DNA from: Marinobacter halodurans
Lineage (GTDB): Bacteria; Pseudomonadota; Gammaproteobacteria; Pseudomonadales; Oleiphilaceae
Assembly: GCF_004327985.1 (NCBI RefSeq)
Contig: NZ_SJDL01000015.1
Coordinates: 36,972-100,971, forward strand
Length of the DNA: 64,000 bases
Direction of reading: 5' to 3'
The position numbers were made by a program, and so were the translations under genes. The notes beneath the pieces are model-generated. The model ran no database searches. It was given only the letters and a program-made list of their open reading frames with translations, and had not been told where the DNA came from. Positions 1 to 9,868 of this stretch are shown here, in pieces. How positions within the stretch are numbered: the first letter of the stretch is position 1; every line of letters starts with the position of its first letter.

Positions 1-107
1 GGCAGGCGGTCGTCCGCCAAGACCGCCGCCACCAGTTCGTCCTGGGCGGCCTGCAGTTCCGCCGTGGGGTACTCCAGCAGGCGGGCGATCACACGTAGGG
101 TTTGCAT
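1..107 (-). CDS. narJ: Nitrate reductase assembly chaperone NarJ, N-terminal part only
   Basis: The window edge cuts this gene; about 35 codons remain, beginning MQTLRVIARLLEYPTAEL, which resembles the start of NarJ/NarW chaperones. NarJ is known to bind apo-NarG and help insert the molybdenum cofactor before NarGH docks on NarI. It follows narH by ten bases on the same strand, with AGGAGAAC just upstream of the ATG as ribosome binding site, so it belongs to the narGHJI operon. The rest of narJ and narI should lie beyond the left edge. The call relies on position as much as on the short sequence. Confidence 0.85.
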   Translation of the reverse strand, partial: MQTLRVIARLLEYPTAELQAAQDELVAAVLADDRL

Positions 108-117
108 GTTGTTCTCC

Positions 118-1677
118 TCAGTCCTGCAGCTGCTTCGGGTCGACCTGTTTCACGGTGCTCAGCTTCTGCACCATGCTGGTGGTCTGCTTGCGCCCGCCGA
201 ACAGGCTGAAGTCGCTGTCGCCGCCGGTGCAGCCGTCGCCAAAGCTGAAGCCGCAGCCGCCACGATTGGGGAAGGCTTCCTTCGCCAGCTCCATATGCGT
301 CGTGGGGATGACGAAGCGGTCCTCATAGTTGGCAATGGCCAGGTAGCGATACATCTCGTCGGCCTGGGTCTTGCTGAGCCCGGCGGCCTCCAGCGGTGAC
401 AGGTCCTCGACACCGTCCACGGTTTCCGCCCGCTTGTAGTAACGCATCGCCAGGATCCGCTTGAGCGCCCGCAGCACCGGCTTTTCGTCACCGGCGGTGA
501 GCAGGTTGGCCAGGTATTTGACCGGAATACGCAGGTTCTCGATCTTCGGCAGTACGCCTTCGAACTCGATCTTGCCGGCCTCAGCGGCGGATTGGATCGG
601 GCTCAGTGGCGGCACATACCAGACCATGGGCAGGGTGCGGTATTCCGGGTGCAGCGGCAGGGCCAGTTTCCAGTCCACCGCCATCTTGTAGACCGGGGAG
701 CGCTGGGCGGCCTGGATGACACTGTCCGGTACGCCGTCCTTGCGGGCCTGCTCGATCACCTGGGGATCGAACGGGTCGAGGAAGATCTCCAGCTGCTTCT
801 CGTACAGATCCTGTTCGCCCGGCGTGCTGGCCACTTCCTCGATGCGGTCGGCGTCATACAACAGCACGCCCAGGTAACGGATGCGACCCACGCAGGTTTC
901 CGAGCACACGGTGGGCAGGCCCACTTCGATACGCGGATAGCAGAAGATGCACTTCTCGGACTTGCCGGTCTTCCAGTTGAAGTAGATCTTCTTGTAGGGG
1001 CAGCCGGAAACGCACATCCGCCAGCCACGGCACTTGTCCTGGTCGATCAGCACGATGCCGTCTTCCTCGCGCTTGTAGATCGCGCCGCTCGGGCACGAGG
1101 CCACGCACGCCGGGTTCAGGCAGTGCTCGCACAGGCGCGGCAGGTACATCATGAAGGTGCTTTCGAACTGGCCGTAGATGTCCGCCTGGATCTGGTCGAA
1201 GTTCCTGTCCTTGCGGCGCTTGGCAAACTCGGTGCCGAGGATTTCCTCCCAGTTGGGGCCCCATTCGACTTTCTTCATGCGCTCGCCCGAGATCAGCGAG
1301 CGGGGTCGGGCGATCGGCTGGTGCTTGCTGTCACCGGCGGTATGCAGGTGCTGGTAGTCGAAGTCGAACGGCTCGTAGTAGTCGTCGATCTCCGGCAGGT
1401 CCGGGTTGGCGAAGATGTTCGCCAGTACCCGGAAGCGACCGCCGATACGCGGGCGAATCCTGCCGTTGCTGTCGCGCAGCCAGCCGCCTTTCCATTTGTC
1501 CTGGTTCTCCCACTCCTTGGGGTAACCGATGCCGGGTTTGGTCTCGACGTTGTTGAACCAGGCGTATTCCATGCCTTCGCGGCTGGTCCAGACGTTCTTG
1601 CAGGTGACCGAGCAGGTGTGGCAACCGATGCACTTGTCCAGGTTGAGCACCATGCCGACTTGGGATCTGATTTTCAT
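118..1677 (-). CDS. narH: Respiratory nitrate reductase beta subunit NarH
   Basis: This is the 519-residue iron-sulfur subunit that carries electrons from NarI haem to NarG. Cysteines C16, C19, C22 and C26 (CIGCHTCSVTCK) open the protein, and three further clusters follow around residues 180-265. These include CRGWRMCVSGCP, where a tryptophan replaces one cysteine, the known hallmark of the 3Fe-4S cluster in NarH. The reading frame stays open a further 56 codons upstream, but the start at MKIRSQ is chosen because its ATG overlaps the narG stop (ATGA), a typical coupling. Length fits the family. Confidence 0.97.
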   Translation of the reverse strand: MKIRSQVGMVLNLDKCIGCHTCSVTCKNVWTSREGMEYAWFNNVETKPGIGYPKEWENQDKWKGGWLRDSNGRIRPRIGGRFRVLANIFANPDLPEIDDYYEPFDFDYQHLHTAGDSKHQPIARPRSLISGERMKKVEWGPNWEEILGTEFAKRRKDRNFDQIQADIYGQFESTFMMYLPRLCEHCLNPACVASCPSGAIYKREEDGIVLIDQDKCRGWRMCVSGCPYKKIYFNWKTGKSEKCIFCYPRIEVGLPTVCSETCVGRIRYLGVLLYDADRIEEVASTPGEQDLYEKQLEIFLDPFDPQVIEQARKDGVPDSVIQAAQRSPVYKMAVDWKLALPLHPEYRTLPMVWYVPPLSPIQSAAEAGKIEFEGVLPKIENLRIPVKYLANLLTAGDEKPVLRALKRILAMRYYKRAETVDGVEDLSPLEAAGLSKTQADEMYRYLAIANYEDRFVIPTTHMELAKEAFPNRGGCGFSFGDGCTGGDSDFSLFGGRKQTTSMVQKLSTVKQVDPKQLQD

Positions 1678-4600
1678 TGGGCGGCCTCCTGTACTTCGTC
1701 CTGGCCTTCGCCGTCGAGCCAGTCGACATTCTTCATCTTGCGCACCACGACAAACTCGTCCCGGTTGGAACCGACCGTGCCGTAGTAGTTGAACCCGTAT
1801 GAGTACTGGGCATAGCCCCCGATCATATGGGTCGGTTTCGGGCAAACCCGGGTGACCGAGTTGTGGATCCCGCCCCGGGTCCCGCTGATTTCAGAGCCGG
1901 GAATGTTCACCAGGCGCTCCTGGGCGTGATACATCATCACCAGGCCGGGCATGACCCGCTGGCTGACCACCGCACGGGCGGTGAGGGCGCCGTTGAGGTT
2001 GAACAGCTCGATCCAGTCGTTGTCCTCGATGCCCAGTTCGCGGGCGTCGTCCTCGCTCAGCCACACGATGGGGCCGCCGCGGGACAGGGTCTGCATCAGC
2101 AGGTTTTCGCTGTAGGTACTGTGGATACCCCATTTCTGGTGCGGGGTGATCCAGTTCAGCGCCTTTTCCCGGAAGCCGTTGGGCTTGACGCCCAGCATCG
2201 GACCGGAGGTCTTGGTGTCGATCGGCGGCCGATAGACCAGCAGACTCTCGCCGAAGGCCCGCATCCACTCGTGATCCTGGTAGAACTGCTGGCGGCCGGT
2301 GAGGGTGCGCCAGGGGATCAGCTCGTGGACGTTGGTATAGCCGGCGTTGTAGGACACGTGCTCGTCCTCGAGCCCCGACCAGGTGGGACTGGAGATGATC
2401 TTGCGCGGCTGGGCCACCACGTCGCGGAAGCGGATCTTCTCCTCTTCCTTGTTGGTCGCCAGGTGGGTGTGGTCCAGGCCGGTAATGTCGGACAGCGCCT
2501 GCCAGGCCTTAACCGCCACCTGACCGTTGGTTTCCGGGGCCAGGGTCAGGATCACTTCGGCCGCGTCGATGGCGCTCTCGATCTTCGGCTGGCCGGCATT
2601 GGCGCCTTCGAGGTGCTGGTAGTTCAACTGCCGCAGGAAGTTCACTTCCTTTTCGGTGTTCCAACTGATGCCCTTGCCGCCGTTGCCGGCTTTCTCCAGC
2701 AGCGGGCCGAGGGAGGTGAAGCGGGCGTAGGTGTTGGGGTAGTCGCGCTCCACCGTGACGAAATTGGGCGCGGTCTTGCCCGGAATGAGCTCGCACTCGC
2801 CTTTTTTCCAGTCCTTCACGTCGAATGGCTGGCCCAGTTCGGCCGGTGCGTCGTGCTGCAGGGGCAGGGTCACCACATCCTTCTCGACACCCAGGTGGCC
2901 TACCGCGGCTTTGGAGAAGGCGCGGGCGATGCCCTTGTAGATCTCCCAGTCACTGCGCGCTTCCCAGGCGGGATCGGTGGCCGCGGTGAGCGGGTGGATG
3001 AACGGGTGCATGTCCGAGGTGTTCAGGTCGTCCTTCTCGTACCAGGTGGCCGTGGGCAGGACGATGTCCGAGTACAGGCAGGTGGTGGACATGCGGAAGT
3101 CCAGGGTGACCAGCAGGTCGAGCTTGCCCTCGCGGGCCTCGTCGTGCCATTTGACTTCCTGCGGTTTGACGCCACCGGTTTCGCCCAGGTCCTTGCCCTG
3201 CAGGCCGTTTTTGGTACCCAGCAGGTACTTGAGCATGTACTCATGACCCTTGCCGGACGAACCCAGCAGGTTGGAACGCCAGATGAACATGTTGCGCGGA
3301 TGGTTGGTCGGTGCCTCGGGATCCTCGCTGGCAAACGCCAGGGAGCCGTCCTTCAGGGACCGGGCCACGTAATCGGACACCTCCAGGTCGGCCTTTTCCG
3401 CTTCCGCGGCGATGGTCAGCGGGTTGCGGTTGAGCTGGGGTGCGGAAGGCAGCCAGCCCATGCGCTCGGCACGGACGTTGTAGTCGATCAGACTGCCGGT
3501 GAATTTCGACTTGTCCGCCAGTGGGGAGAGGATTTCGTCCACGCCCAGCTTCTCGTAGCGCCATTGTCCGGAATGGGCGTAGAAGAAGGAGGTGCCATTC
3601 ATGTGGCGCGGCGGGCGCTGCCAGTCGAGACCGAACGCCAGCGGCTGCCAGCCGGTCTGCGGGCGCAGTTTCTCCTGGCCGACGTAGTGGGCCCAGCCGC
3701 CACCGCTCTGACCAATGCAGCCACACAGGATCAGCATGTTGATCAGGCTGCGGTAGTTCATGTCCATGTGGTACCAGTGGTTCATGCCGGCACCGACGAT
3801 GATCATGGAACGGCCGCGGGTCTTGTGGGCGTTGTCCGCGAATTCCCGGGCAATGCGGATGACCTTGTCCCGGGGCACACCGGTGATGGTTTCCTGCCAG
3901 GCCGGGGTGTAGGGCGCGTTGTCGTCGTAGGACGTGGCGCCGTCGTCCTCGCCCAGACCCCGGTCGATGCCGTAGTTGGCGATCATCAGGTCGTATACGG
4001 TCACCGCCAGGGCCTGTTCGCCATTGGCCAGGGTGATTTTCCGGGCGCCGAGGCTGTGAGTCAGGGTGTCGCGCAGTTCCACGTGCTTGAAGTGCTCGTG
4101 CTGGATGCCGCCGAAATAGGGGAAGGCGACCTTGACCACCTCGTCGTGGGCCTCCGTCAGGGACAGGCGCAGGGTGACATCCTGCTGTTCACCGCCGGCG
4201 TTCTGCTTCAGGTTCCACTTGCCTTTCTCGCCCCAGCGGTAGCCGATCGAGCCGTTGGGGGCGGTCAGGCTGCCGTCGTTCTCGTTGATGGCGACGGTCT
4301 TCCACTCGGGGTTGTTGCTCTCGCCCAGACCGTCCACCAGGTCACTGGCACGGAGGAACCGGCGTGGTACGTAGCCACCGTCTTCGTGCGGTTCGAGCAT
4401 CACCAGGTACGGCATGTCGGTGTAGCGGCGCACGTAGTCGGTGAAGTAGGGGCTGGGGTTGTCGACGTGGAATTCCTTTAGGATCACGTGGCCCATGGCC
4501 AGGCCCAGGGCGGCGTCGGTGCCTTGCTTGGGGTTGATCCATTCATCGGAGAGTTTGGCCACCTCGGCGTAGTCCGGGGTGATGGCCACGGTCTTGGTGC

Positions 4601-5423
4601 CCTTGTAGCGGACTTCGGTGAAGAAGTGCGCGTCCGGGGTCCGGGTCTGGGGCACGTTGGACCCCCAGGCGATGATGTAGCCGCTGTTGTACCAGTCGGC
4701 GGATTCCGGTACGTCGGTCTGCTCGCCCCAGGTCTGCGGGGAGGCCGGCGGCAGGTCGCAATACCAGTCGTAGAAGCTCAGGCAGACACCGCCGATCAGC
4801 GACAGGTAGCGGGCACCGGAGGCGTAGGACACCATGGACATGGCGGGGATTGGCGAAAAGCCGACCACCCGGTCCGGACCGTAGGTCCTGGCGGTGTAGA
4901 CGTTGGCGGCGCCGATCAGTTCGTTGAGCTCATCCCAGCTGGAGCGGACAAAGCCGCCCATGCCGCGGCGGGTCTTGTATTCGGCGGTCTTGGCCGGATC
5001 CTCGACGATGGACGTCCACGCGTCCACCGGATCTCTGAACCTGGCCCTGGCTTCGCGCCAGAGCTTGAGCAGGTGCTTGCGGGCCAGGGGGTACTTCAGG
5101 CGGTTGGCGCTGTACATGTACCAGGAGTAGCTGGCGCCGCGCGGGCAACCGCGGGGCTCGTGGTTGGGCAGGTCCGGGCGGGTGCGCGGGTAGTCGGTCT
5201 GCTGGGTTTCCCAGGTCACCAGGCCGTTCTTGACGTAGATTTTCCAGCTGCACGAGCCGGTGCAGTTCACACCGTGGGTGGAGCGTACGATCTTGTCGTA
5301 CTGCCAGCGACCGCGGTAGCCGTCCTCGGCGTCACGGTTGACGGCATGAGTCTCGCCATGGCCGTTGGCGAAGGGCTCGCGCTTCTTCTTGAAGTAACTC
5401 AGTTTATCGATCAGATGACTCAT
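1674..5423 (-). CDS. narG: Respiratory nitrate reductase alpha subunit NarG
   Basis: This 1249-residue molybdenum bis-MGD subunit reduces nitrate to nitrite on the cytoplasmic face of the membrane-bound NarGHI complex. H50, C54, C58 and C93 match the unusual His/Cys3 ligands of the FS0 cluster, and the segment WYNSGYIIAWGSN follows the Asp that ligates molybdenum in NarG proteins. There is no twin-arginine signal, in keeping with NarG rather than NapA. It is first in narGHJ(I), with narH overlapping its stop. Upstream lie 89 bp that include NarL-like heptamers and then the NarK-like transporter on the same strand. Confidence 0.98.
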   Translation of the reverse strand: MSHLIDKLSYFKKKREPFANGHGETHAVNRDAEDGYRGRWQYDKIVRSTHGVNCTGSCSWKIYVKNGLVTWETQQTDYPRTRPDLPNHEPRGCPRGASYSWYMYSANRLKYPLARKHLLKLWREARARFRDPVDAWTSIVEDPAKTAEYKTRRGMGGFVRSSWDELNELIGAANVYTARTYGPDRVVGFSPIPAMSMVSYASGARYLSLIGGVCLSFYDWYCDLPPASPQTWGEQTDVPESADWYNSGYIIAWGSNVPQTRTPDAHFFTEVRYKGTKTVAITPDYAEVAKLSDEWINPKQGTDAALGLAMGHVILKEFHVDNPSPYFTDYVRRYTDMPYLVMLEPHEDGGYVPRRFLRASDLVDGLGESNNPEWKTVAINENDGSLTAPNGSIGYRWGEKGKWNLKQNAGGEQQDVTLRLSLTEAHDEVVKVAFPYFGGIQHEHFKHVELRDTLTHSLGARKITLANGEQALAVTVYDLMIANYGIDRGLGEDDGATSYDDNAPYTPAWQETITGVPRDKVIRIAREFADNAHKTRGRSMIIVGAGMNHWYHMDMNYRSLINMLILCGCIGQSGGGWAHYVGQEKLRPQTGWQPLAFGLDWQRPPRHMNGTSFFYAHSGQWRYEKLGVDEILSPLADKSKFTGSLIDYNVRAERMGWLPSAPQLNRNPLTIAAEAEKADLEVSDYVARSLKDGSLAFASEDPEAPTNHPRNMFIWRSNLLGSSGKGHEYMLKYLLGTKNGLQGKDLGETGGVKPQEVKWHDEAREGKLDLLVTLDFRMSTTCLYSDIVLPTATWYEKDDLNTSDMHPFIHPLTAATDPAWEARSDWEIYKGIARAFSKAAVGHLGVEKDVVTLPLQHDAPAELGQPFDVKDWKKGECELIPGKTAPNFVTVERDYPNTYARFTSLGPLLEKAGNGGKGISWNTEKEVNFLRQLNYQHLEGANAGQPKIESAIDAAEVILTLAPETNGQVAVKAWQALSDITGLDHTHLATNKEEEKIRFRDVVAQPRKIISSPTWSGLEDEHVSYNAGYTNVHELIPWRTLTGRQQFYQDHEWMRAFGESLLVYRPPIDTKTSGPMLGVKPNGFREKALNWITPHQKWGIHSTYSENLLMQTLSRGGPIVWLSEDDARELGIEDNDWIELFNLNGALTARAVVSQRVMPGLVMMYHAQERLVNIPGSEISGTRGGIHNSVTRVCPKPTHMIGGYAQYSYGFNYYGTVGSNRDEFVVVRKMKNVDWLDGEGQDEVQEAAQ

Positions 5424-5512
5424 GGTCTCTCCCCGAGATCGTTATTGCACGACGCTCATTGTGAACAGGAAAAACCCTGGAATCTGCGTGGTTACCCCGA
5501 CATAGCCGGGTT

Positions 5513-6796
5513 CTACCCCCAAGGGGATAGGGCCTTCTCCCCCTTAAGCAGCCGGTGGCGCATATGCCGTCGACTATGGAGGTTGAGGGCAAGGAGGGTT
5601 AGCGCAGAGAAGCCGAAAAGAAGCATGAAGGCCGCACTGCGAACGCCAATCCATTGATTCGCCATGGCGAACAGCAGTGGCAGGAGAAAGCCGGAAAGGC
5701 AACCGGACAGCAGCGCCAGACCGGCGGTGAAGGCGACGTGATCCGGCTGTAGCTCCACCAGGAGTCGCAGCAGGCTGCCGAAGGCCACCCCCAACAGCAT
5801 GCCCAGCAGGGCGATCAAACCCACTTCAACCATGATGGACCAGCCAAACTGCAGGTGCAGGATGTGGGTGGCCCCTTCGACGTCCAGCGACATGTTGGGG
5901 TAGGACAGCAGCAGTCCCGGAAGTAGGGCGGCCGTCAGGGCGCGACGCAATACTGGCACCGCTCCCAGACGGTCGGCAAGCCAGCCGCCGGGTACCTGGC
6001 AAAGGGAAGCCGGGACGATAAACCCCATGGCCAGCAGGGCACCGGTGTTGAATGGCAACCCCAGGCTGGCGCTGATGAAATCCGGCAGCCACAGTGTCAG
6101 CGCCAGTATTCCGCCGCCGCTCAGGGCGAAAAGCACGCAAAGCAGTTGCACATCCGCTTGCAGAAGCAGCGATAGGTTAGCCCTGATCCGGCTCTGCCCC
6201 GACCGGTGCGCTGCCGGCGGATCGCTTTCCGTCAGGAGGGCGTAAAGGATCGTCACCAACACCAGCAGGATGATGTAGGCTGTGGAGACTGAGCGCCAAC
6301 TGTAGGCTTCGTGTATTAACGAGACCAGATAATAGTTGAACCCGGCTCCGAGCATACCTGTGGAGAAGAGACTGAGCACCAGTCCGCGATGCTGGGGCGG
6401 AGCACGGCTGGAGATAAACTGAAGGCCCGCGCTGAACGTCCCGCCTGCCAGACCGAGTCCGCAGGCTACCAGAAGGTAGCCCCACAGACTCTCGACCCGG
6501 CCCAGGCTCGCCAGCACAGGCACCAGACCGGCCAGACATCCGAGCATCACACGTCTGGTGCCGAACCTTTGGGTGGCGATGCCAGCCGGAATGGCCAACA
6601 GACCCCCTGAAAGGACGGGGAGCGCCAGAAGGGTTCCGAACTCGACGTCGGACAGGTTCAATTGTGTCCGGATATGGACCCCGATCACCGCAAGCAGCGT
6701 CCAGCAGCCAAATGCGACAAAGAAGGCGACATAGGTAGGCAGCAGGATGCCTGTCAGTGACAGCAGGGTGTCTTTTCGTATCTGCGGTGCTTTCAT
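5513..6796 (-). CDS. NarK-like major facilitator transporter
   Basis: This 427-residue protein has about twelve hydrophobic segments and a MFS layout. The segment GLGLAGGTFSAGLQF in the first half sits where NarK proteins carry their nitrate signature, but it is degenerate, and no clear second signature is seen. Its position directly upstream of narG on the same strand argues for nitrate or nitrite movement, perhaps NarK1-type nitrate/proton symport or nitrite export. Substrate is inferred from context. It is transcribed away from narXL, so the gap at 6797-7001 should carry divergent promoters. Confidence 0.75.
   Translation of the reverse strand: MKAPQIRKDTLLSLTGILLPTYVAFFVAFGCWTLLAVIGVHIRTQLNLSDVEFGTLLALPVLSGGLLAIPAGIATQRFGTRRVMLGCLAGLVPVLASLGRVESLWGYLLVACGLGLAGGTFSAGLQFISSRAPPQHRGLVLSLFSTGMLGAGFNYYLVSLIHEAYSWRSVSTAYIILLVLVTILYALLTESDPPAAHRSGQSRIRANLSLLLQADVQLLCVLFALSGGGILALTLWLPDFISASLGLPFNTGALLAMGFIVPASLCQVPGGWLADRLGAVPVLRRALTAALLPGLLLSYPNMSLDVEGATHILHLQFGWSIMVEVGLIALLGMLLGVAFGSLLRLLVELQPDHVAFTAGLALLSGCLSGFLLPLLFAMANQWIGVRSAAFMLLFGFSALTLLALNLHSRRHMRHRLLKGEKALSPWG
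5514..5529. promoter_or_regulatory. Candidate NarL 7-2-7 site upstream of narG
   Basis: TACCCCCAAGGGGATA is two heptamers in inverted 7-2-7 order, the arrangement NarL prefers (consensus TACYYMT and its complement). The last base of the first heptamer and the second base of the other's GTA end deviate. Another TACCCCG lies about 20 bp closer to narG, near 5493. It overlaps the stop codon of the upstream transporter gene and lies about 90 bp before narG, a plausible place for nitrate-dependent activation. Confidence 0.4.
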
Positions 6797-7001
6797 TGCA
6801 TTGCTCGTGCTCCACAGCCTATGGATCTGGGGTGTCGGATGTTCCTGTACCTATTTAGTTTTCGCGTGCGGGAATTGGAGTGCAACGAATCTTAAGAGGG
6901 ATAACCGCAGGGGGTAGGCGGTTAGCCATTGGAGGTAGATCACACCTGGCGGGCGTCGTTTGAGTGGAACAAAGGATGACGCAGGGACGTGACTTGCTAT
7001 C

Positions 7002-8897
7002 ATGAGGCAGATCGAACGGGCTTATCGAATCCCTATGGCATCCAATACTTCACTTGTACACCGCATAACACTGTTCGTCGGCGCCATAACGCTGGTTGCG
7101 CTGACCAACATGCTGGCGTCACTGATGATATCCACCAGCATCCAGGGCAGTGCCACCGCGATTAATATCGCCGGGTCGCTGCGCCTGCACAGTTACGGCC
7201 TGCTTTCGGACGTCTATGAGCTCGACCGCGCGGGTGTTGCACGTTCTGGAGACGATTTGTCCCGGCAAGTGGATGAGTTTGGCGACCGGCTCCGTTCCCC
7301 GGAACTGACCCACACCCTGCCGGATGATTCAGCTCATGCCCTGCACCAGCAATACCAGGTGGTGCTCAGCCGCTGGAAAGACGACATCAGACCGTTAATG
7401 GCATTAACGCCGAAGGCGGCTCTTGAGCAGGGTTTACGTGACCACATCGAGCGTTTTGTCGGCGAGATCAACCGGTTTGTCCTGTTGCTGGAGGAGCGCA
7501 CCGAAGCCCGCGTTCAGGTCATGAACGTGGTTCAGGTGGCCAGCCTGGTCCTGTCGATCCTGATCTTCCTGTTCCTGTTCGTGGACCTCAAGAGGCGGGT
7601 GATCGAGCCGCTGGGACGACTGGTGGACGTGGCCGGGGCCGTGGCCCGCAAGGACTTTTCCCAGAAAGCCCACCTGGGTGGCTCCGACGAACTTTCCCAC
7701 CTGGGCAGGGCTTTTGATCAGATGACCAGCCAGCTCAGTCGCAGCTACCAGCAACTGGAGTCTGAATCCCGGCAGAAAACGGTGGAGCTGGAGCGCAGTA
7801 ACGCGGCCCTGGAACTGCTGCACCGGACGAGCCGCACGCTGTATGCGAGCCATGACCTGTGCAACGGCGCCATCCCCATGCTGCAGGAACTGGAGCAACT
7901 GCTCGGCATCGGGCCCATACGCCTGTTCCTGCACGATAAAAACATGCCGCAACCTGTCCAGGCGATCGTCACAGCTACCCGTGAGCGTCCTTTCTATTGC
8001 AGGGATCACGATTGCAACGCCTGTCTTGTGACGCCGGAGCAATATGATGCCCTGCCATCCGATGACAACGACGGACGACGCTTGCTGTTGCCCATCCGCA
8101 CCAACGGCCAACTGCTGGGCACTCTGGAAGTGTGGTACCCGGCGAATGAGCCATTGCCCGAGTCGTCACGGCGATTGTTGGAAACGCTCTGTGACCAGTT
8201 GGCTACAGCCATTTTCCTGGAACGTCAGATTACGGAAGAGCAGCAATTGACGCTGGCGGAGGAACGGGCGGTGATCGCCCGGGAGCTTCATGACTCGCTG
8301 GCGCAATCCCTGACGTACTTGAAAATGCAGGTCGCCCGGCTCAGCCGCCTGGAAGTAGCCGGTGAGCAGAGTGCATTCCACGCGGAAATACTGGATGAGT
8401 TGAGCAATGGTCTGAACAGCGCCTATCGTCAGTTGCGGGAACTGTTAACCACCTTCCGGCTGAAGCTCGACACGCCGGATCTGGCCACCGCCGTGCGACA
8501 GACCGTGGGTGAATTTGCCGAGCGCCTTGGCGCTCCGGTGCAGCTGGAGTACGAGCTGCCCGCCCGCATCCTCTCGCCCAATGAGGAGATCCATATCCTG
8601 CAGATTATCCGCGAGGCGCTGGCCAATGCGGTCAAGCACGCCCAGGCCAGTGAAGTGACCGTCCGCGTTGGCTTCCGTTCGCCGCAGGTTCAGGTCGCCA
8701 TCCTGGACAATGGCGTTGGCCTTCCGGGGGGCGACCAGCCGCTGCAGCATTACGGCATGATCATCATGCAGGACCGTGCCAGGACATTGGGTGGCAGACT
8801 GACCGTGGGCAATCGAAAGCACGGTGGAGTGGAAATCCTGTTAACCTTCGTTCCGAAGAGTCGCCACGTCATGTCCTCTGAGGTCTCGGCCGGCTGA
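7002..8897 (+). CDS. narX: Nitrate/nitrite sensor histidine kinase NarX
   Basis: This 631-residue membrane kinase has a first membrane segment near residues 22-45 and then the motif TAINIAGSLRLHSYGLL, which corresponds to the P-box where NarX/NarQ bind nitrate. A second membrane segment near 172-192, a HAMP region and a cysteine-containing central module (CRDHDCNAC near residue 335) follow. The HisKA_3 motif ARELHDSLAQSL places the phosphorylated His near residue 430, and an ATPase domain with N-box and GVGLPGG closes the protein. The ATG at 7035 is an alternative start; neither has a strong ribosome site. narL follows 54 bp later. Confidence 0.93.
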   Translation: MRQIERAYRIPMASNTSLVHRITLFVGAITLVALTNMLASLMISTSIQGSATAINIAGSLRLHSYGLLSDVYELDRAGVARSGDDLSRQVDEFGDRLRSPELTHTLPDDSAHALHQQYQVVLSRWKDDIRPLMALTPKAALEQGLRDHIERFVGEINRFVLLLEERTEARVQVMNVVQVASLVLSILIFLFLFVDLKRRVIEPLGRLVDVAGAVARKDFSQKAHLGGSDELSHLGRAFDQMTSQLSRSYQQLESESRQKTVELERSNAALELLHRTSRTLYASHDLCNGAIPMLQELEQLLGIGPIRLFLHDKNMPQPVQAIVTATRERPFYCRDHDCNACLVTPEQYDALPSDDNDGRRLLLPIRTNGQLLGTLEVWYPANEPLPESSRRLLETLCDQLATAIFLERQITEEQQLTLAEERAVIARELHDSLAQSLTYLKMQVARLSRLEVAGEQSAFHAEILDELSNGLNSAYRQLRELLTTFRLKLDTPDLATAVRQTVGEFAERLGAPVQLEYELPARILSPNEEIHILQIIREALANAVKHAQASEVTVRVGFRSPQVQVAILDNGVGLPGGDQPLQHYGMIIMQDRARTLGGRLTVGNRKHGGVEILLTFVPKSRHVMSSEVSAG

Positions 8898-8951
8898 CGT
8901 GGTGACCGTGAATCGATAACAAACGAGCAAATGAGAGAGCCTGGAGCATCT

Positions 8952-9605
8952 ATGACCGACGTCCCTGCAAGCATCCTGCTGATCGATGATCACCCGCTGT
9001 TACGCCAGGGCATCAAGCAGCTGATCGAAATGGAGCCGGCCATGACGGTGGCGGGGGAGGCCAGCAACGCTCCTGACGGCGTCCGGCAGGCGTTGGAGAT
9101 TGAACCCGATCTCATTCTCCTCGACCTCAATATGCCGGATATGAACGGCATCGAGGCGCTGAAACAGCTGCGCGCCGAGAACATCAGCTCGCGCATCGTG
9201 ATCTTCACGGTATCGGATCACGAGGACGATGTTGTGGACGCGCTCCGGGCCGGTGCGGACGGTTACCTGCTCAAGGACATGGAGCCGCTGGACATGATCG
9301 ACCAGCTCAAGCAGGCGGCCGTCGGCAAGATGGTGATCAGCGACAAATTGACAACGCTCCTGGCCCAGGCCTTGCGCTCACAGAAGGCGCCGGTTGAGGC
9401 AAAGCCGGACTATGAGAGCCTGACCCCCCGCGAGCGGGATATTCTCAAGCTGATTGCCGACGGACTTTCCAACAAGATGATAGGGCGGCGTCTCGATATC
9501 AGCGACGGCACGGTCAAGGTCCACGTCAAACACCTGCTCAAGAAACTCAACCTGCGTTCCCGGGTCGAGGTGGCTGTCTGGGCGGTTGAGGAGGGGGTGA
9601 GGTAA
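8952..9605 (+). CDS. narL: Nitrate/nitrite response regulator NarL
   Basis: This 217-residue response regulator has a receiver domain with phospho-acceptor D58 in [11 protein letters not shown] and acidic IDDHP near residues 11-15. It ends with a LuxR-type helix-turn-helix ([19 protein letters not shown] through [16 protein letters not shown]). It would be phosphorylated by the adjacent NarX and act on narK and narG promoters. The start at 8952 is preferred over the ATG at 8931 because GGAG lies five bases upstream of it, while the earlier ATG has no such site. Confidence 0.95.
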   Translation: MTDVPASILLIDDHPLLRQGIKQLIEMEPAMTVAGEASNAPDGVRQALEIEPDLILLDLNMPDMNGIEALKQLRAENISSRIVIFTVSDHEDDVVDALRAGADGYLLKDMEPLDMIDQLKQAAVGKMVISDKLTTLLAQALRSQKAPVEAKPDYESLTPRERDILKLIADGLSNKMIGRRLDISDGTVKVHVKHLLKKLNLRSRVEVAVWAVEEGVR

Positions 9606-9725
9606 GACCTTACGCTCAATCCTGAACGTCGTCGTGCGTCCAGAGGTACCCGCCGCGTTCCTCCCCCGGCGGTCGCGCAATACAGCCAGGCGTGGCTGCC
9701 CGCACCGCCGCCAGACCGCTGACGG

Positions 9726-9760
9726 AAAAGCGGGATACCTCCGATGAATCCCGCCTTCTT
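9726..9760 (+). terminator. Possible terminator after narL
   Basis: GCGGGAT and ATCCCGC form a 7-bp stem with an 11-base loop, followed by the pyrimidine-rich CTTCTT and preceded by AAAA. The U-tract is short, so termination may be partial. It separates narL from the narK promoter. Confidence 0.4.
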
Positions 9761-9766
9761 GGGCCT

Positions 9767-9782
9767 TACCCAATCGGTGGTA
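9767..9782. promoter_or_regulatory. Candidate NarL 7-2-7 palindrome upstream of narK
   Basis: TACCCAATCGGTGGTA begins with TAC and ends with GTA with two 7-base arms and a 2-base spacer, matching the NarL 7-2-7 geometry. It lies about 100 bp upstream of the centre of the FNR-type box. A single heptamer AGAGGTA, a perfect complement of the consensus, is found at 9642-9648. Otherwise the 340 bp between narL and narK holds no gene. Confidence 0.5.
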
Positions 9783-9868
9783 TAGAGCTCCAAATGTCTG
9801 AAAACAAAAAGAAATATTAACCATTATGCGCGCCTCTCCCAGGTTGGACGGGAGGCGGCGGGTGCGGC

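Noticed and set aside
1827..4481. 884-codon open frame opposite narG
   Set aside because: It mirrors narG codons in a GC-rich genome and gives a Val/Gly/His-rich product with no domain; narG itself is certain.
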